This document shows, piece after piece, positions 1 to 9,077 of a DNA stretch of 64,000 nt. The stretch covers positions 62,001 through 126,000 of the forward strand of contig NZ_QVTD01000013.1 in assembly GCF_003429105.1 (NCBI RefSeq), written 5' to 3'. Made by a program: the position numbers and the translations under genes. The notes beneath the pieces were generated by a model. That model worked only from the letters and a program-made list of their open reading frames with translations. It was not told the origin of the DNA and did not search any database. This DNA comes from Peribacillus glennii (GTDB lineage Bacteria > Bacillota > Bacilli > Bacillales > DSM-1321). Position 1 is the first letter of the stretch, and each line of letters begins with the position of its first letter.

Positions 1-171
1 ATCGTCATGGCCCTTTCCGAGAAGGGAATCAGCATCCTCCAATCGGCAGATAGCCATACTACCATTTGGGTCCTTGTTAAGGAAAAGGATTTGGCAGAAG
101 CTGTCAATGCCTTGCACGATGCCTTCCAGCTTCATAAAGATGAAGCAGAGTACCGCATAACGGAGATATGA
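1..171 (+). CDS. dapG: Aspartokinase I, C-terminal end (partial)
   Basis: The frame is open from the first base and ends in TGA at 169-171, giving the last 56 residues of a protein cut by the window edge. The text (IVMALSEKGISIL, QSADSHTTIWVLV) reads as the final ACT domain of an aspartate kinase, which phosphorylates aspartate in the first step of lysine, threonine, methionine and diaminopimelate synthesis. DapG is the diaminopimelate-sensitive isozyme in B. subtilis and lies directly before dapA, as here with a 23-bp gap. The isozyme call rests mainly on that neighbour, because only the regulatory tail is visible. Confidence 0.85.
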   Translation: MVMALSEKGISILQSADSHTTIWVLVKEKDLAEAVNALHDAFQLHKDEAEYRITEI

Positions 172-194
172 TTGTCTATTAATTCAAGAGGTGT

Positions 195-1067
195 ATGATT
201 ATGGTGAATTTTGGAAGAGTTTCAACTGCAATGGTTACCCCATTCGACAAGAAGGGGAATATCGATTTTGCCAAAACCACACAATTAGTAAATTACTTAA
301 TCGAAAATGGGACTGATTCCATTGTACTGGCTGGAACGACCGGAGAATCCCCGACACTGTCTACCGAAGAGAAGATTGCTTTATTGCGGCATGTGGCCAG
401 GGAAGCGGATAAGCGTGTTCCGGTCATCATGGGTACAGGAAGCAACAATACTTACGCTTCCATTGAGCTTACGAAAAAGGCGGAACAGAACGGTGCAGAC
501 GCTATTATGCTTGTAGCGCCTTACTACAACAAGCCGAACCAGGAGGGCTTGTACCAGCATTTTAAAACAATCGCCGAAAACACTTCGCTGCCTGTCATGA
601 TTTACAATATTCCCGGCCGCACTGTTGCCAATATTGAACCGGAAACGGTCATCAGGCTTTCAAAAGTTCCAAACATTGTCGCTGTAAAAGAAGCAAGCGG
701 CAATCTGAATGCAATGACAGCAATCCTTGCGGGAACCGACGATGATTTTATGGTTTATAGCGGTGATGACGGCATCACGCTGCCTGTACTTTCCATCGGT
801 GGGGCAGGGGTGGTATCTGTTGCTTCCCATATCATCGGAAAAGAAATGCAGGCAATGATCGATCAATTTTTACAGGGGAACGTTAAGGAGGCTGCCAAGC
901 TTCATCAAGGCCTGTTGCCAATCATGGAAGGCTTGTTTACAGCACCAAGCCCGGCTCCTGTCAAAACAGCCCTGCAGCTGAAAGGCCTGGACGTCGGATC
1001 AGTAAGGCTGCCGCTAGTGCCTCTTACAGAACAAGAAAGAATTACTTTAAATCAGCTGCTAAATTAA
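195..1067 (+). CDS. dapA: 4-hydroxy-tetrahydrodipicolinate synthase
   Basis: This enzyme condenses pyruvate with aspartate semialdehyde, the committed step towards diaminopimelate, lysine and the spore compound dipicolinate. The 290-residue length is normal for the family. Visible motifs are TAMVTPF near the N-terminus, the GTTGESPTL pyruvate-binding loop, the YNIPGRT motif with the conserved Tyr, and VAVKEASGN carrying the Schiff-base lysine. It probably forms a TIM barrel acting as a cytosolic tetramer. The ATG at 195 follows AAGAGG; a second in-frame ATG at 201 is an equally possible start. It is probably co-transcribed with dapG and ends at a strong terminator. Confidence 0.96.
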   Translation: MIMVNFGRVSTAMVTPFDKKGNIDFAKTTQLVNYLIENGTDSIVLAGTTGESPTLSTEEKIALLRHVAREADKRVPVIMGTGSNNTYASIELTKKAEQNGADAIMLVAPYYNKPNQEGLYQHFKTIAENTSLPVMIYNIPGRTVANIEPETVIRLSKVPNIVAVKEASGNLNAMTAILAGTDDDFMVYSGDDGITLPVLSIGGAGVVSVASHIIGKEMQAMIDQFLQGNVKEAAKLHQGLLPIMEGLFTAPSPAPVKTALQLKGLDVGSVRLPLVPLTEQERITLNQLLN

Positions 1068-1080
1068 TTCGTAAAAACCA

Positions 1081-1113
1081 AAACCAACCCATCGCCCCGG
1101 GGTTGGTTTTTTT
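1081..1113 (+). terminator. Intrinsic terminator after dapA
   Basis: AACCAACCC (1082-1090) pairs with GGGTTGGTT (1100-1108), followed by a run of T. It closes the dapG-dapA unit. Confidence 0.88.
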
Positions 1114-1119
1114 AAAAAG

Positions 1120-1235
1120 AAAGAAAGTATATAAGGTTCTTTTTTGCTAAAGCAAAACACACCAGATTCTTATGTCTTCGCCTGCGAGACGCACATCCTT
1201 TGGGCCTGCCTGCGCCTCTGCCTCAGCTTTACAAT
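1120..1235 (-). repeat. Dispersed imperfect repeat, copy 1 (diverged)
   Basis: This stretch shares ordered blocks with the repeat at 26792-26900, in the same orientation: AAGAAAGTATA, then a TGC-TAAAGC-AACACA block, then TGTCTTCGCCT. The spacing between blocks is similar but the rest has diverged. It lies in non-coding DNA between the dapA terminator and the GNAT remnant. I see no open reading frame, so it looks like a small non-autonomous or structured repeat rather than a gene. Strand is set relative to the copy at 25282-25425. Confidence 0.5.
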
Positions 1236-1383
1236 GGTTCATCAAACGGAAAGTTTTCTATTCCGGAAAATATTAATGATTGCTCGAGAGTTACTTGATT
1301 GATAAATTTTTCTTCCCAATTTGTGGGGTTACCCCTATACTTTTAATTATCTGTTTGGGCTTACATATACGAAGGGGAAGGTT

Positions 1384-1751
1384 ATGCTTGATCAGAAAAT
1401 TTAACGGTTGCTGACGATAAGGAAGTCATGGAGTTTTTGAAGAGGAAGCATCAATCAACCTGTTTATAATCGGGGATTAGAAACGTCGGGAAAAAAAACA
1501 GGAAGGACCTATTATTTGGAAGTCGACGTACAAATGGCGGCAGCCGCATCGACTACCGCAGAAAACTCTTTTTATGCACTGCAAAGGGTTATAGAATTAA
1601 GGATTTGCTGGCAGTTGTAGATAGGCTGGCCAAGGTTATCCCTGTCGGAAGGCAAATCGCTTTGCCTGTTTTTTCATAACCCTTCTGCTAGAGGCATTTA
1701 TGAAAGCTAGGGTTTAAGACAATTGCTCTTTGGACAATGTACCGAAAATAA
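1384..1751 (+). pseudogene. Decayed GNAT-family N-acetyltransferase
   Basis: No intact frame exists, but pieces of one protein follow each other across frames: MLDQK, TVADDKEVMEFLK, EASINLFIIGD, then MAAAASTTAENSFYAL, then EGKSLCLFFHNPSARGIYES, then GFKTIALWTMYRK and a TAA at 1749. These are the order and wording of a GNAT acetyltransferase: substrate region, central strand, then the helix with NPSA.GIYE and the final strand. At least four frameshifts and in-frame stops are visible. The total is only about 370 bases, so an internal deletion is also likely. A GAAGGGGAAGG ribosome site survives before the ATG at 1384. It is probably dead; substrate unknown. Confidence 0.72.
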
Positions 1752-1868
1752 GCTATGCCATCTTTTGAATAATGGATAGCGGGTATTTCATGTGAAGATC
1801 ATTTGACAATTACAGAAGAACTAGAGGGATACACACTTCTCAAATTCTCCTTAAAAAAAGTGAATGTG

Positions 1869-1898
1869 TTGTCATGTTTTTTTAGCATCGGGTATAAT
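1869..1898 (+). promoter_or_regulatory. Sigma-A promoter of rnjB
   Basis: TTGTCA at 1869-1874 and a perfect TATAAT at 1893-1898 are 18 bp apart. The promoter lies 47 bp before the TTG start of rnjB. This shows that the longer in-frame extension back to 1864 cannot be the translated start. Confidence 0.82.
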
Positions 1899-1944
1899 GG
1901 TTACAACTATTGTTTTGTACGGATTTTTTAAGGAGGATATACTA

Positions 1945-3609
1945 TTGCCAAAAGATAATAACAGCATAAAAATCATTCCCCTGGGCGGCCAGGGTGAACT
2001 AGGAAAAAATATGTATGCCGCGGAGGTTTATGGTGACATCTTTGTAATGGATGCGGGCTTGATGTTCCCTGAAGAGGAGATGCTCGGGATCGATGCTGTC
2101 ATCCCGGATATCACTTATTTAATGGAAAACCGGGAACGGGTGCAGGGAATTTTTTTAAGCCACGGGCATGAGGACCATATGGGGGCTCTTGCATATATCC
2201 TTAGATATTTGAATGTACCGGTATATGGGACCAGGCTGACAACACAGCTGGCTAAAGCCAAATTGCTGGAGGATAACTATAAAGCCTCCGCAGAATTCAT
2301 TGAGGTGGACCCTCATGATCGATTATCATTCTCAAAAGCTGATGTTTCTTTTTTCAGGACCAATCACAGCATACCTGATTCGGTTGGGATTGTCATTCAC
2401 ACTGCAGAAGGAGCGATTGTTTACACGGGTGATTTCAAGTTCGATCAGGCAGCCGTTGATTTGTACAAGCCTGACATAGGTACGATGGCCAAAATCGGAG
2501 AACAGGGTGTCCTCTGTCTGCTATCTGACAGCGCAGGAGCGGAAAATCCAGGCTATACGCCGAGTGAAGCAATTGTTGCCAAGGATATGGCTGATGCGTT
2601 CTACAATGCCAGCGGGCGGATCATCGTTGTATGCTTTGCCTCCAATCTCAATCGGATCCAGCATGTATTTAATGCTGCGGCATTAACCCGAAGGAAAGTC
2701 GCCGTAGCCGGAAAAAGCCTTGAGCGTGTTTACGAGACGGCACTTACTACTGGTTATTTAAAGGTTGATGAAGATATTATCATTCCAATTTCAGAAATTA
2801 ACCAGTATCCTGATGACGAAATCGTCATCCTTTCTACCGGCCATCAGGGTGAACCGATTACAGCCCTCCAGAAAATGGCAAAGCAAACGCATAAACAGGT
2901 GCACATTAAAGCAGGAGATACAGTCTTGATCGCTGCTTCGCCTTTAAAGGGCGGGGAAGTCATCCTGTATAAAACGATCGATTTGGTATACAGGGCAGGC
3001 GCGCATGTTGTTTCGGGTCGCTATCGGGTGCATGTTTCCGGACATGGCAGCCAGGAAGAACTCAAGATGATGATCAACTTAATGAAACCAAAATATTTGA
3101 TACCGGTCCATGGCGAATACCGACATCTTACTGCCCATGCCAAGGTTGGCGTTTCAGCCAATCTGGCGAAAGAGAATATCATGATTGCTGAAAAAGGAGA
3201 TGTCATTGAAATTAAAAATGACAAGATCCGTATTTCAGGAAAAGTTCCTGCCGGAAATATTCTTATAGACGGCAGCGGAGTTGGCGATGTAGGGAATATC
3301 GTACTTAGAGACCGCCGCTTGCTGTCCCAGGATGGAATTTTGATTGTGGTTGTTACGTTAAACAGGAGGGACAAATCAATCGCTGCGGGTCCTGAAATCA
3401 TCTCGCGGGGATTCGTCTATGTCAGGGAATCCGAGAAACTCATGGATGAGTCAGCAAGTCAGGTAACCGAGATTGTGAAGAAGGCTGCCAGCGGTCCTGC
3501 ATTCGATTGGTCTACCCTTAAACAGGATATAAGGGACTCATTAAACCAATATTTATTTGAAAAGACAAAACGGCGTCCAATGATCATGCCTATCATCATG
3601 GAAATATAA
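1945..3609 (+). CDS. rnjB: Ribonuclease J2
   Basis: Metallo-beta-lactamase/beta-CASP RNase that partners with RNase J1 in mRNA decay and rRNA/ncRNA maturation. The protein is 554 residues, matching B. subtilis RnjB (555). The TTG at 1945 follows AAGGAGG at ideal spacing and lies downstream of a good promoter. Visible motifs are HGHEDH (metal motif II), TNHSIPDS, TGDFKFD, the beta-CASP region and VSGHGSQEE, with a C-terminal KTKRRPMIMPIIMEI tail typical of RNase J. The J2 assignment, not J1, rests on the position between dapA and tepA. In B. subtilis J2 the HGHEDH motif is degenerate as I recall it; here it is intact. Confidence 0.9.
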   Translation: MPKDNNSIKIIPLGGQGELGKNMYAAEVYGDIFVMDAGLMFPEEEMLGIDAVIPDITYLMENRERVQGIFLSHGHEDHMGALAYILRYLNVPVYGTRLTTQLAKAKLLEDNYKASAEFIEVDPHDRLSFSKADVSFFRTNHSIPDSVGIVIHTAEGAIVYTGDFKFDQAAVDLYKPDIGTMAKIGEQGVLCLLSDSAGAENPGYTPSEAIVAKDMADAFYNASGRIIVVCFASNLNRIQHVFNAAALTRRKVAVAGKSLERVYETALTTGYLKVDEDIIIPISEINQYPDDEIVILSTGHQGEPITALQKMAKQTHKQVHIKAGDTVLIAASPLKGGEVILYKTIDLVYRAGAHVVSGRYRVHVSGHGSQEELKMMINLMKPKYLIPVHGEYRHLTAHAKVGVSANLAKENIMIAEKGDVIEIKNDKIRISGKVPAGNILIDGSGVGDVGNIVLRDRRLLSQDGILIVVVTLNRRDKSIAAGPEIISRGFVYVRESEKLMDESASQVTEIVKKAASGPAFDWSTLKQDIRDSLNQYLFEKTKRRPMIMPIIMEI

Positions 3610-3640
3610 TAAATTACTGTTCATGAATGAATAAATTTCA

Positions 3641-3681
3641 CTCCGGCTATTGCAATGCTTGCCGGGGTTTTATTTATTTTT
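3641..3681 (+). terminator. Intrinsic terminator after rnjB
   Basis: CTCCGGC (3641-3647) pairs with GCCGGGG (3661-3667), followed by TTTTATTTATTTTT. Confidence 0.75.
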
Positions 3682-3819
3682 ACATCAGTTTAGTAAGCAT
3701 TGTTCTTTCACCATAAAACACAATCATGCCTTTAATTTCTAAAATTTTTCCAAAAAAAGAATGAAGCTGCTTTTTCAAGATAATAATAACTTCATACGAT
3801 AATGAAAGGGGATCCTTGA

Positions 3820-4770
3820 ATGGACCAAAGACCAAGTTCACCAAACCTGTCTTTTCAAAATACGCCGAATGAATCATTCCAAAACAGGCCGTTTCAATAT
3901 GCACCATTTCAAAATGCGCCCGTCCAGAATGGCTCATTTTATAATGAACTTTATCAAGGTGCATCGTCACAGAATCCGCCAAACCCTAACACGATAAACC
4001 CAAATGGACCCAATCCAAACGCACCGGTTCCCAATGCGCCAATGCCGAATGCGCCCGCTGAAATGCAGCCGCAGCCAACTACACCATTGATTGAAAAAAT
4101 CCAGCAGCTTGGCCAAACGAATGTGCCTCAAATGTCACAGGATTCACGCATTCACTGCCTTTCCATCGTGGGCCAAATCGAGGGGCATATGCAGCTTCCG
4201 CCCCAAAATAAAACAACGAAATACGAGCATGTGATTCCGCAAATCGTCGCGATCGAGCAGAATCCAAATATCGAAGGGCTGCTTATTATACTAAACACAG
4301 TAGGAGGAGATGTGGAAGCCGGGTTGGCGATCTCTGAAATGCTTGCTTCATTATCAAAGCCGACCGTTTCAATCGTGTTGGGAGGCGGCCACTCCATTGG
4401 GGTACCGATCGCTGTTTCAACAGACTATTCATTCATCGCGGAAACCGCGACCATGACCATTCATCCTATCCGTCTGACGGGACTGGTTATAGGCGTGCCC
4501 CAAACTTTTGAATATTTGGATAAGATGCAGGAGAGGGTCGTGAATTTTGTGACAAAGCATTCAAGGGTTCCTGCTGAAAGATTCAAGGAATTAATGTTTG
4601 CAGTGGGCAATCTGACAAGGGACATTGGCACAAATGTTGTAGGTACAGATGCCGTTGAATATGGATTAATAGATGAAGTGGGTGGAGTAGGGCAGGCAAT
4701 GAGAAAGCTCAATGAACTGATTGAACAATCCAAGGGGCAATTTCTAAATCAAGAAGGAATGATACAATGA
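3820..4770 (+). CDS. tepA: ClpP-like serine protease TepA (YmfB)
   Basis: TepA belongs to the ClpP/crotonase-fold proteases and in B. subtilis degrades small acid-soluble spore proteins and affects preprotein translocation. The catalytic core starts near residue 90. The nucleophile lies in [11 protein letters not shown], the histidine in TMTIHPI, and an aspartate in [11 protein letters not shown]. The first ~85 residues are an Asn/Pro/Phe-rich tract with FQN and PNAP repeats, so the protein (316 aa) is about 70 residues longer than B. subtilis TepA. The ATG at 3820 follows AAAGGGG. It overlaps ylzJ by 4 bp, so the two are co-translated. The N-terminal extension is probably disordered; its role is unknown. 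Confidence 0.9.
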   Translation: MDQRPSSPNLSFQNTPNESFQNRPFQYAPFQNAPVQNGSFYNELYQGASSQNPPNPNTINPNGPNPNAPVPNAPMPNAPAEMQPQPTTPLIEKIQQLGQTNVPQMSQDSRIHCLSIVGQIEGHMQLPPQNKTTKYEHVIPQIVAIEQNPNIEGLLIILNTVGGDVEAGLAISEMLASLSKPTVSIVLGGGHSIGVPIAVSTDYSFIAETATMTIHPIRLTGLVIGVPQTFEYLDKMQERVVNFVTKHSRVPAERFKELMFAVGNLTRDIGTNVVGTDAVEYGLIDEVGGVGQAMRKLNELIEQSKGQFLNQEGMIQ

Positions 4771-4982
4771 TCCTTTATACCTTGATGCCGCTTGAGCAAA
4801 TTTTCCCTGCAGCCGAGAACGAGTATTCCAGATTAGTGACCGTGAACATAGGCGGTGTACAGCTTTCAGCGGAAATGCAAGAGGGCAGGGGTTACCGTGT
4901 AGAACGGATCTTAAGCACAGACCCGGCCCACTATTTAGATCAGTCTTTTCAGCCTGGGTCAACTGTATATCTAAACGATTAG
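4767..4982 (+). CDS. ylzJ: YlzJ-like small protein
   Basis: A 71-residue protein whose ATG overlaps the stop of tepA (ATGA). The sequence ([30 protein letters not shown]) matches what I know of the YlzJ family found after tepA in Bacillus. It has no membrane segment or signal peptide and no known function. Strict position and translational coupling suggest a role tied to TepA, which is inference. A terminator follows at 5042-5068. Confidence 0.82.
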   Translation: MILYTLMPLEQIFPAAENEYSRLVTVNIGGVQLSAEMQEGRGYRVERILSTDPAHYLDQSFQPGSTVYLND

Positions 4983-5041
4983 AACTTAGAAAAATCGTCC
5001 AAGATAGTAATAAATATGTTATACTAAAACTAACTCAGATT

Positions 5042-5068
5042 AAGCAGCCATTCGGCTGCTTTCTTTAT
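5042..5068 (+). terminator. Intrinsic terminator after ylzJ
   Basis: AAGCAGCC (5042-5049) pairs with GGCTGCTT (5054-5061), followed by TCTTTATT. Confidence 0.75.
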
Positions 5069-5113
5069 TCAGCGGGTGACATACATAGATTGCACGAAAA
5101 TACAGGTGATAAA

Positions 5114-7474
5114 ATGGCAAAGAGAAAACGCAGGAATTCAAGAAGCACGGAAAAATTAAAATCGGCATTAAAGTTTGAATTGGCAGGGCTGATTATCCTC
5201 GGACTATGTGCAATTGCAATCGCAAAGCTAGGAGCGGTCGGCAAGGCCATCGTATATCTTGTCCGTTTCTTCATGGGCGAATGGTACATTCTTTTGTTGG
5301 CGGGATTCATTGTCGCCAGCTTTTATCTAATGATCAAGCGGAAAATACCTTTTTTATTAAAAAGGCAGCTTGTTGGGACATATTTTATTGTCTTGAGCAT
5401 ACTATTGCTTAGCCATGTGACTCTTTTCGAACTTCTTGCCGAAGGCGGGCCGTTCGAAAAGCCGAGTGTCATTTCAAACACTTGGGAGCTCTTTTGGATG
5501 GAAGTTAGCGGGAAAACAAGCACGACTGATCTCGGCGGAGGGATGATAGGCGCTTTAATGTTTGCTGTATCTTACTTCCTTTTTGATGAAGCTGGTTCGA
5601 AAATCGTAGCTTTCTTGTTGATCATTACAGGGTTTGTCCTCTTAACGGGAAAAACGGTTGGAGATACGCTTGGTAGGATGATGGCGTCCATTGCGGGTTT
5701 TCTTGTTGGACAATGGCAGGCGTTCCAGGAAGATTTGAGGAACTGGAATGAAGGAAAACGGGAAAAAAAGAAACAGCGGAAGGAAGCAGCTCTGGCCAAA
5801 CAAGAACAACCATCCGAACAAGAAGACCAGCATGTTGAGGTATTTAAGCCTATTGAATCGGAAAAACGGATCATTTCAAATTTTGCTGATACGGCGTATG
5901 GATCGGAACATGAAGATACCGATAATGGACCATCAGGAACGGTGGGAAGTAAAGCCGGAAAGAACAAAGTCGCTGATACCATCGATGATTCGGAAAAAGA
6001 AGACCTCGCACCTCCGATCCGTTTTACAGAAGTGGAAAATAAAGAGTATAGCCTTCCGTCTATAGCACTGCTAAATCAACCGAAAAAAACGGACCAAAGC
6101 GGTGAATATCGATTGATTAATGAAAATGCCGCGAAACTGGAACGTACTTTCCAGAGCTTTGGCGTAAAAGCAAAGGTCACCCAGGTCCACCTCGGGCCTG
6201 CTGTAACAAAGTACGAAGTGCACCCGGACGTCGGGGTTAAAGTAAGCAGGATTGTAAGCCTCGCTGATGATATAGCATTGGCCCTGGCAGCGAAAGATAT
6301 CCGCATCGAAGCCCCTATACCGGGCAAATCCGCCATAGGGATAGAAGTGCCAAACTCGGATATTGCGATGGTATCTCTGCGGGAAGTCCTGGAAGCAAAA
6401 GAATATATCAAGCCCGAGGCAAAACTTCAAATCGGCCTTGGCCGCAATATTTCCGGGGAGGCAGTACTTGCCGAGCTGAATAAAATGCCCCACCTGCTCG
6501 TCGCTGGGGCTACAGGCAGCGGTAAATCAGTTTGTATAAACGGCATCATTACAAGTATCCTTATGAGGGCGAAACCCCACGAAGTAAAAATGATGATGAT
6601 TGACCCTAAAATGGTAGAGCTAAACGTGTATAACGGGATTCCCCATTTGCTCGCACCGGTTGTTACAGACGCGAAAAAAGCTTCTCAGGCATTAAAGAAA
6701 GTAGTCAGTGAGATGGAACGACGTTATGAATTATTCTCACATACAGGGACGCGGAATATCGAAGGCTATAACGACCATGTGATCCGCCACAACATGGAGG
6801 AAGATGACAAGCAGCCGCTTTTGCCATACATCGTGGTTATAGTGGACGAGCTTGCGGATTTGATGATGGTTGCTTCCTCCGATGTCGAAGATGCAATCAC
6901 CCGGCTTGCCCAAATGGCGCGGGCAGCCGGGATCCATCTCATCATCGCGACTCAAAGGCCTTCAGTTGACGTCATAACCGGTGTCATTAAAGCCAACATT
7001 CCTTCAAGAATTGCCTTCAGTGTATCTTCGATGACAGACTCCAGGACAATCCTTGATATGGGCGGTGCTGAAAAGTTGTTAGGGCGAGGCGACATGCTGT
7101 TTTTACCCGTAGGTGCTTCAAAGCCTGTACGTGTACAGGGAGCGTTTTTATCGGACCAGGAGGTAGAGGAAGTTGTGAATTATGTGATTTCCCAGCAGAA
7201 GGCGCAATACAATGAAGAAATGATTCCGGATGAAGCCAGTGAAGCGGTCGGGGAGGTCGATGATGACCTTTATGAGGAAGCGGTTCAGCTGATCGTTGAA
7301 ATGCAGACGGCCTCGGTATCCATGCTCCAAAGAAGGTTCAGGATTGGCTATACCCGCGCAGCAAGGCTAATAGATGAAATGGAAGCAAGAGGGGTAGTGG
7401 GCCCATATGAAGGAAGCAAGCCCAGGAATGTCCTTGTTTCAAAGGACCCCGGAAACGAGGCACACAGCTCATAA
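5114..7474 (+). CDS. spoIIIE: DNA translocase SpoIIIE (FtsK/SpoIIIE family)
   Basis: A septal ATP-driven pump that moves the chromosome into the forespore during sporulation. The N-terminal ~190 residues hold about four membrane helices. A charged Lys/Glu-rich linker follows, then the FtsK motor with Walker A GATGSGKS and Walker [14 protein letters not shown], and a C-terminal winged-helix gamma domain ([31 protein letters not shown]) that reads polar DNA sequences. The start is the ATG at 5114 (MAKRKRRN), which follows AGGTGAT and gives 786 aa, like B. subtilis (787). The ATG at 5090 has no good ribosome site. Position after tepA-ylzJ supports SpoIIIE over the paralogue SftA. Confidence 0.95.
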   Translation: MAKRKRRNSRSTEKLKSALKFELAGLIILGLCAIAIAKLGAVGKAIVYLVRFFMGEWYILLLAGFIVASFYLMIKRKIPFLLKRQLVGTYFIVLSILLLSHVTLFELLAEGGPFEKPSVISNTWELFWMEVSGKTSTTDLGGGMIGALMFAVSYFLFDEAGSKIVAFLLIITGFVLLTGKTVGDTLGRMMASIAGFLVGQWQAFQEDLRNWNEGKREKKKQRKEAALAKQEQPSEQEDQHVEVFKPIESEKRIISNFADTAYGSEHEDTDNGPSGTVGSKAGKNKVADTIDDSEKEDLAPPIRFTEVENKEYSLPSIALLNQPKKTDQSGEYRLINENAAKLERTFQSFGVKAKVTQVHLGPAVTKYEVHPDVGVKVSRIVSLADDIALALAAKDIRIEAPIPGKSAIGIEVPNSDIAMVSLREVLEAKEYIKPEAKLQIGLGRNISGEAVLAELNKMPHLLVAGATGSGKSVCINGIITSILMRAKPHEVKMMMIDPKMVELNVYNGIPHLLAPVVTDAKKASQALKKVVSEMERRYELFSHTGTRNIEGYNDHVIRHNMEEDDKQPLLPYIVVIVDELADLMMVASSDVEDAITRLAQMARAAGIHLIIATQRPSVDVITGVIKANIPSRIAFSVSSMTDSRTILDMGGAEKLLGRGDMLFLPVGASKPVRVQGAFLSDQEVEEVVNYVISQQKAQYNEEMIPDEASEAVGEVDDDLYEEAVQLIVEMQTASVSMLQRRFRIGYTRAARLIDEMEARGVVGPYEGSKPRNVLVSKDPGNEAHSS

Positions 7475-7480
7475 AATACA

Positions 7481-7525
7481 AAGGAGGCTGAATTACGACG
7501 GAAGTCGTGATCAGCCTCTATGTTT
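7481..7525. terminator. Bidirectional terminator between spoIIIE and the minus-strand gene
   Basis: GGAGGCTGA...ACGAC (7483-7499) pairs with GTCGT..TCAGCCTC (7505-7519). The convergent genes on both sides can share it. Confidence 0.75.
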
Positions 7526-7538
7526 TGATCGCATTGCT

Positions 7539-7832
7539 TTATATTGCTTCCGACAGGTGTTCTTTACAAAAGGAATCAATTGCCGCTTCTTCATCCTCTT
7601 CCAGTTCGAAGTCGAGAATTTGTTCCGTTTCTTTTTCCATAATATCGTATTTTATGATCTCGTGCCGATCTGCTTCCACAGTGTAAAGGACCCTTATGTA
7701 CAAACCTTTCTCGGAAAACAATTCATCATCTTCCGGAACATCTATATCAAGGAAGAATTCATATCTTTCCCCGCTTAGAATCCCGAACGGATCCTTCAGC
7801 CTTTCCACGCTATACCCGGTAATGGCCAACAT
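7539..7832 (-). CDS. Small conserved protein, DUF6509-like
   Basis: A 97-residue acidic protein (MLAITGYSVERLKDPFGIL..., then ERYEFFLDIDVPEDDELFSEKGLY). The wording resembles a family found in Bacillus that databases list as DUF6509, sometimes wrongly called pullulanase; I cannot check this here. No membrane segment or catalytic motif is visible. The start at 7832 is chosen because AAAGGA sits 8 bases before it; the ATG at 7841 touches the ribosome site. It is convergent with spoIIIE. Function unknown. Confidence 0.7.
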   Translation of the reverse strand: MLAITGYSVERLKDPFGILSGERYEFFLDIDVPEDDELFSEKGLYIRVLYTVEADRHEIIKYDIMEKETEQILDFELEEDEEAAIDSFCKEHLSEAI

Positions 7833-7841
7833 CTTTATCAT

Positions 7842-8178
7842 CCTTTCTCCAAGCTACAAGTTATTATACCTAAAAAGCATTAAAAAGAAACATAGAGAAT
7901 TTTGAAATGAAAATGCGAAGTTCTGATTCGCTATCTGCAGAGTGCAGTCTAACATACGAATTTTTCTTGAATATAATTGTGACATACAAATTATTCTGGT
8001 AGTACTCCTTCTATCAAAATACATAGTTCACAAACGGTTTTTTATAATGAAAACACAAGAGCCTGCATAAATATACAAGCTGTTTTTTAACGAAAAAAAA
8101 GAAAAAAACCAATAAACCGCGCGATACTCTGAGTGGCAGTTCTTTTTTAGGGCAAATGGCAATTCTCTATTTATTTAT
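7842..8178. other. Non-coding stretch before the GntR gene
   Basis: AT-rich DNA with no supported gene. Small inverted repeats are seen (GCGAA-7-TTCGC near 7915 and CTGCA-3-TGCAG near 7938). I see no clear promoter pair for the minus-strand gene here beyond general AT richness. Confidence 0.4.
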
Positions 8179-8208
8179 AATCGAAAAAGTGATATAGTAT
8201 TTTCGATT
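8179..8208. promoter_or_regulatory. Inverted repeat before ymfC, site 1
   Basis: AATCGAAAA (8179-8187) and TTTTCGATT (8200-8208) are perfect inverted arms 12 bp apart, with TATAGTAT between and overlapping the second arm, a plausible -10 region. A regulator dimer bound here would cover the promoter. The identity of the regulator is inference. Confidence 0.5.
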
Positions 8209-8223
8209 AGTAGGAATGATTAC

Positions 8224-8241
8224 ACATCAGAGGTCTGATGT
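8224..8241. promoter_or_regulatory. Perfect palindrome before ymfC, candidate GntR operator
   Basis: ACATCAGAGGTCTGATGT is an 8-2-8 perfect palindrome placed 27 bp before the ATG of the GntR gene. Its size and symmetry suit a dimeric GntR-type repressor, and its position suggests autoregulation. I see no second perfect copy before the transporter gene at 9078. Confidence 0.6.
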
Positions 8242-8267
8242 CTTAAGAAATTGGTGGAGGAACCTGC

Positions 8268-8993
8268 ATGTCTATCAAGTCAGATAACCGGCATTTGTAT
8301 CTTCAAGTCATCGATCGCCTAAAACAAGACATTGAACAGGGAATATACAAGGAAAAGGAAAAGCTGCCCTCTGAATTTGATTTAGCAAAGGAGCTTGGCG
8401 TAAGCCGGGCGACGCTGAGGGAAGCCCTGCGGATTCTTGAAGAGGAAAATATCATTATCCGCCGCCATGGTGTTGGCACATTTGTAAATGCCCAGCCAGT
8501 GTTCACTTCGGGAATCGAACAGTTGAACAGTGTTACGAACATGATCAAGCAAGCAGGCATGAAACCGGGAACGATTTTCTTAAGTTCAAAGACAGAGGAA
8601 CCGACTGATGAGGACATTCGCCGTTTTTCAAGTTCATTAGATGAAGGAATTGTTTTATTGGAGCGGGTCCGTACTGCAAATGGGGAACCGGTAGTATACT
8701 GTGTGGATAAAATTCCGGAACACTTGCTTCCGGAAACATTTTCACATGAGGATGAGTCAATCTTTGAAATATTGGAGAAACAAGCGGACCGGAAAATAGC
8801 TTATGCTGTTGCAAAAATAGAACCGCTTGGATACCATGAAAAGGTTTCTCCCATCCTGGAATGCGACCCGGAAGCCGCGCTCCTGGTTTTAAAACAAATG
8901 CATTATGATGAGAAAGACGAGCCTGTGTTATATTCAGTCAATTTTTTTAAAGCTGATACTTTTAGTTTTCACGTATTGCGTAAACGGATTTAA
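8268..8993 (+). CDS. ymfC: GntR-family transcriptional regulator (HutC subfamily, YmfC)
   Basis: A 241-residue regulator with an N-terminal winged helix (residues ~8-75; [19 protein letters not shown] is the recognition region) and a C-terminal UTRA ligand-binding domain (~95-240). In Bacillus the gene next to spoIIIE is ymfC. Here it directly precedes a BMP-type nucleoside ABC transporter on the same strand, so it probably controls that operon in response to a nucleoside or its metabolite; this is inference from context. The start follows GGTGGAGG. Two palindromes lie upstream, one only 27 bp from the start. Confidence 0.9.
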   Translation: MSIKSDNRHLYLQVIDRLKQDIEQGIYKEKEKLPSEFDLAKELGVSRATLREALRILEEENIIIRRHGVGTFVNAQPVFTSGIEQLNSVTNMIKQAGMKPGTIFLSSKTEEPTDEDIRRFSSSLDEGIVLLERVRTANGEPVVYCVDKIPEHLLPETFSHEDESIFEILEKQADRKIAYAVAKIEPLGYHEKVSPILECDPEAALLVLKQMHYDEKDEPVLYSVNFFKADTFSFHVLRKRI

Positions 8994-9077
8994 TTCATTT
9001 TGCAGGTGAAAACGCGGTTCTTCCTACTTTCCATCCATTTCTGACTAATCAACAATATTCTTTAGGGGGAACAAACC

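Noticed and set aside
1470-1679. 69-codon open frame with no start codon in the dapA-rnjB gap
   Set aside because: It is one wrong frame through the GNAT pseudogene; the family matches lie in the other frames.
1864-1944. N-terminal extension of rnjB
   Set aside because: It contains the promoter (TATAAT at 1893) and lies before the AAGGAGG site of the TTG at 1945.
3680-3982. Minus-strand 100-codon frame over the start of tepA
   Set aside because: It is antisense to the Asn/Pro repeats of TepA and crosses the rnjB terminator region; no ribosome site.
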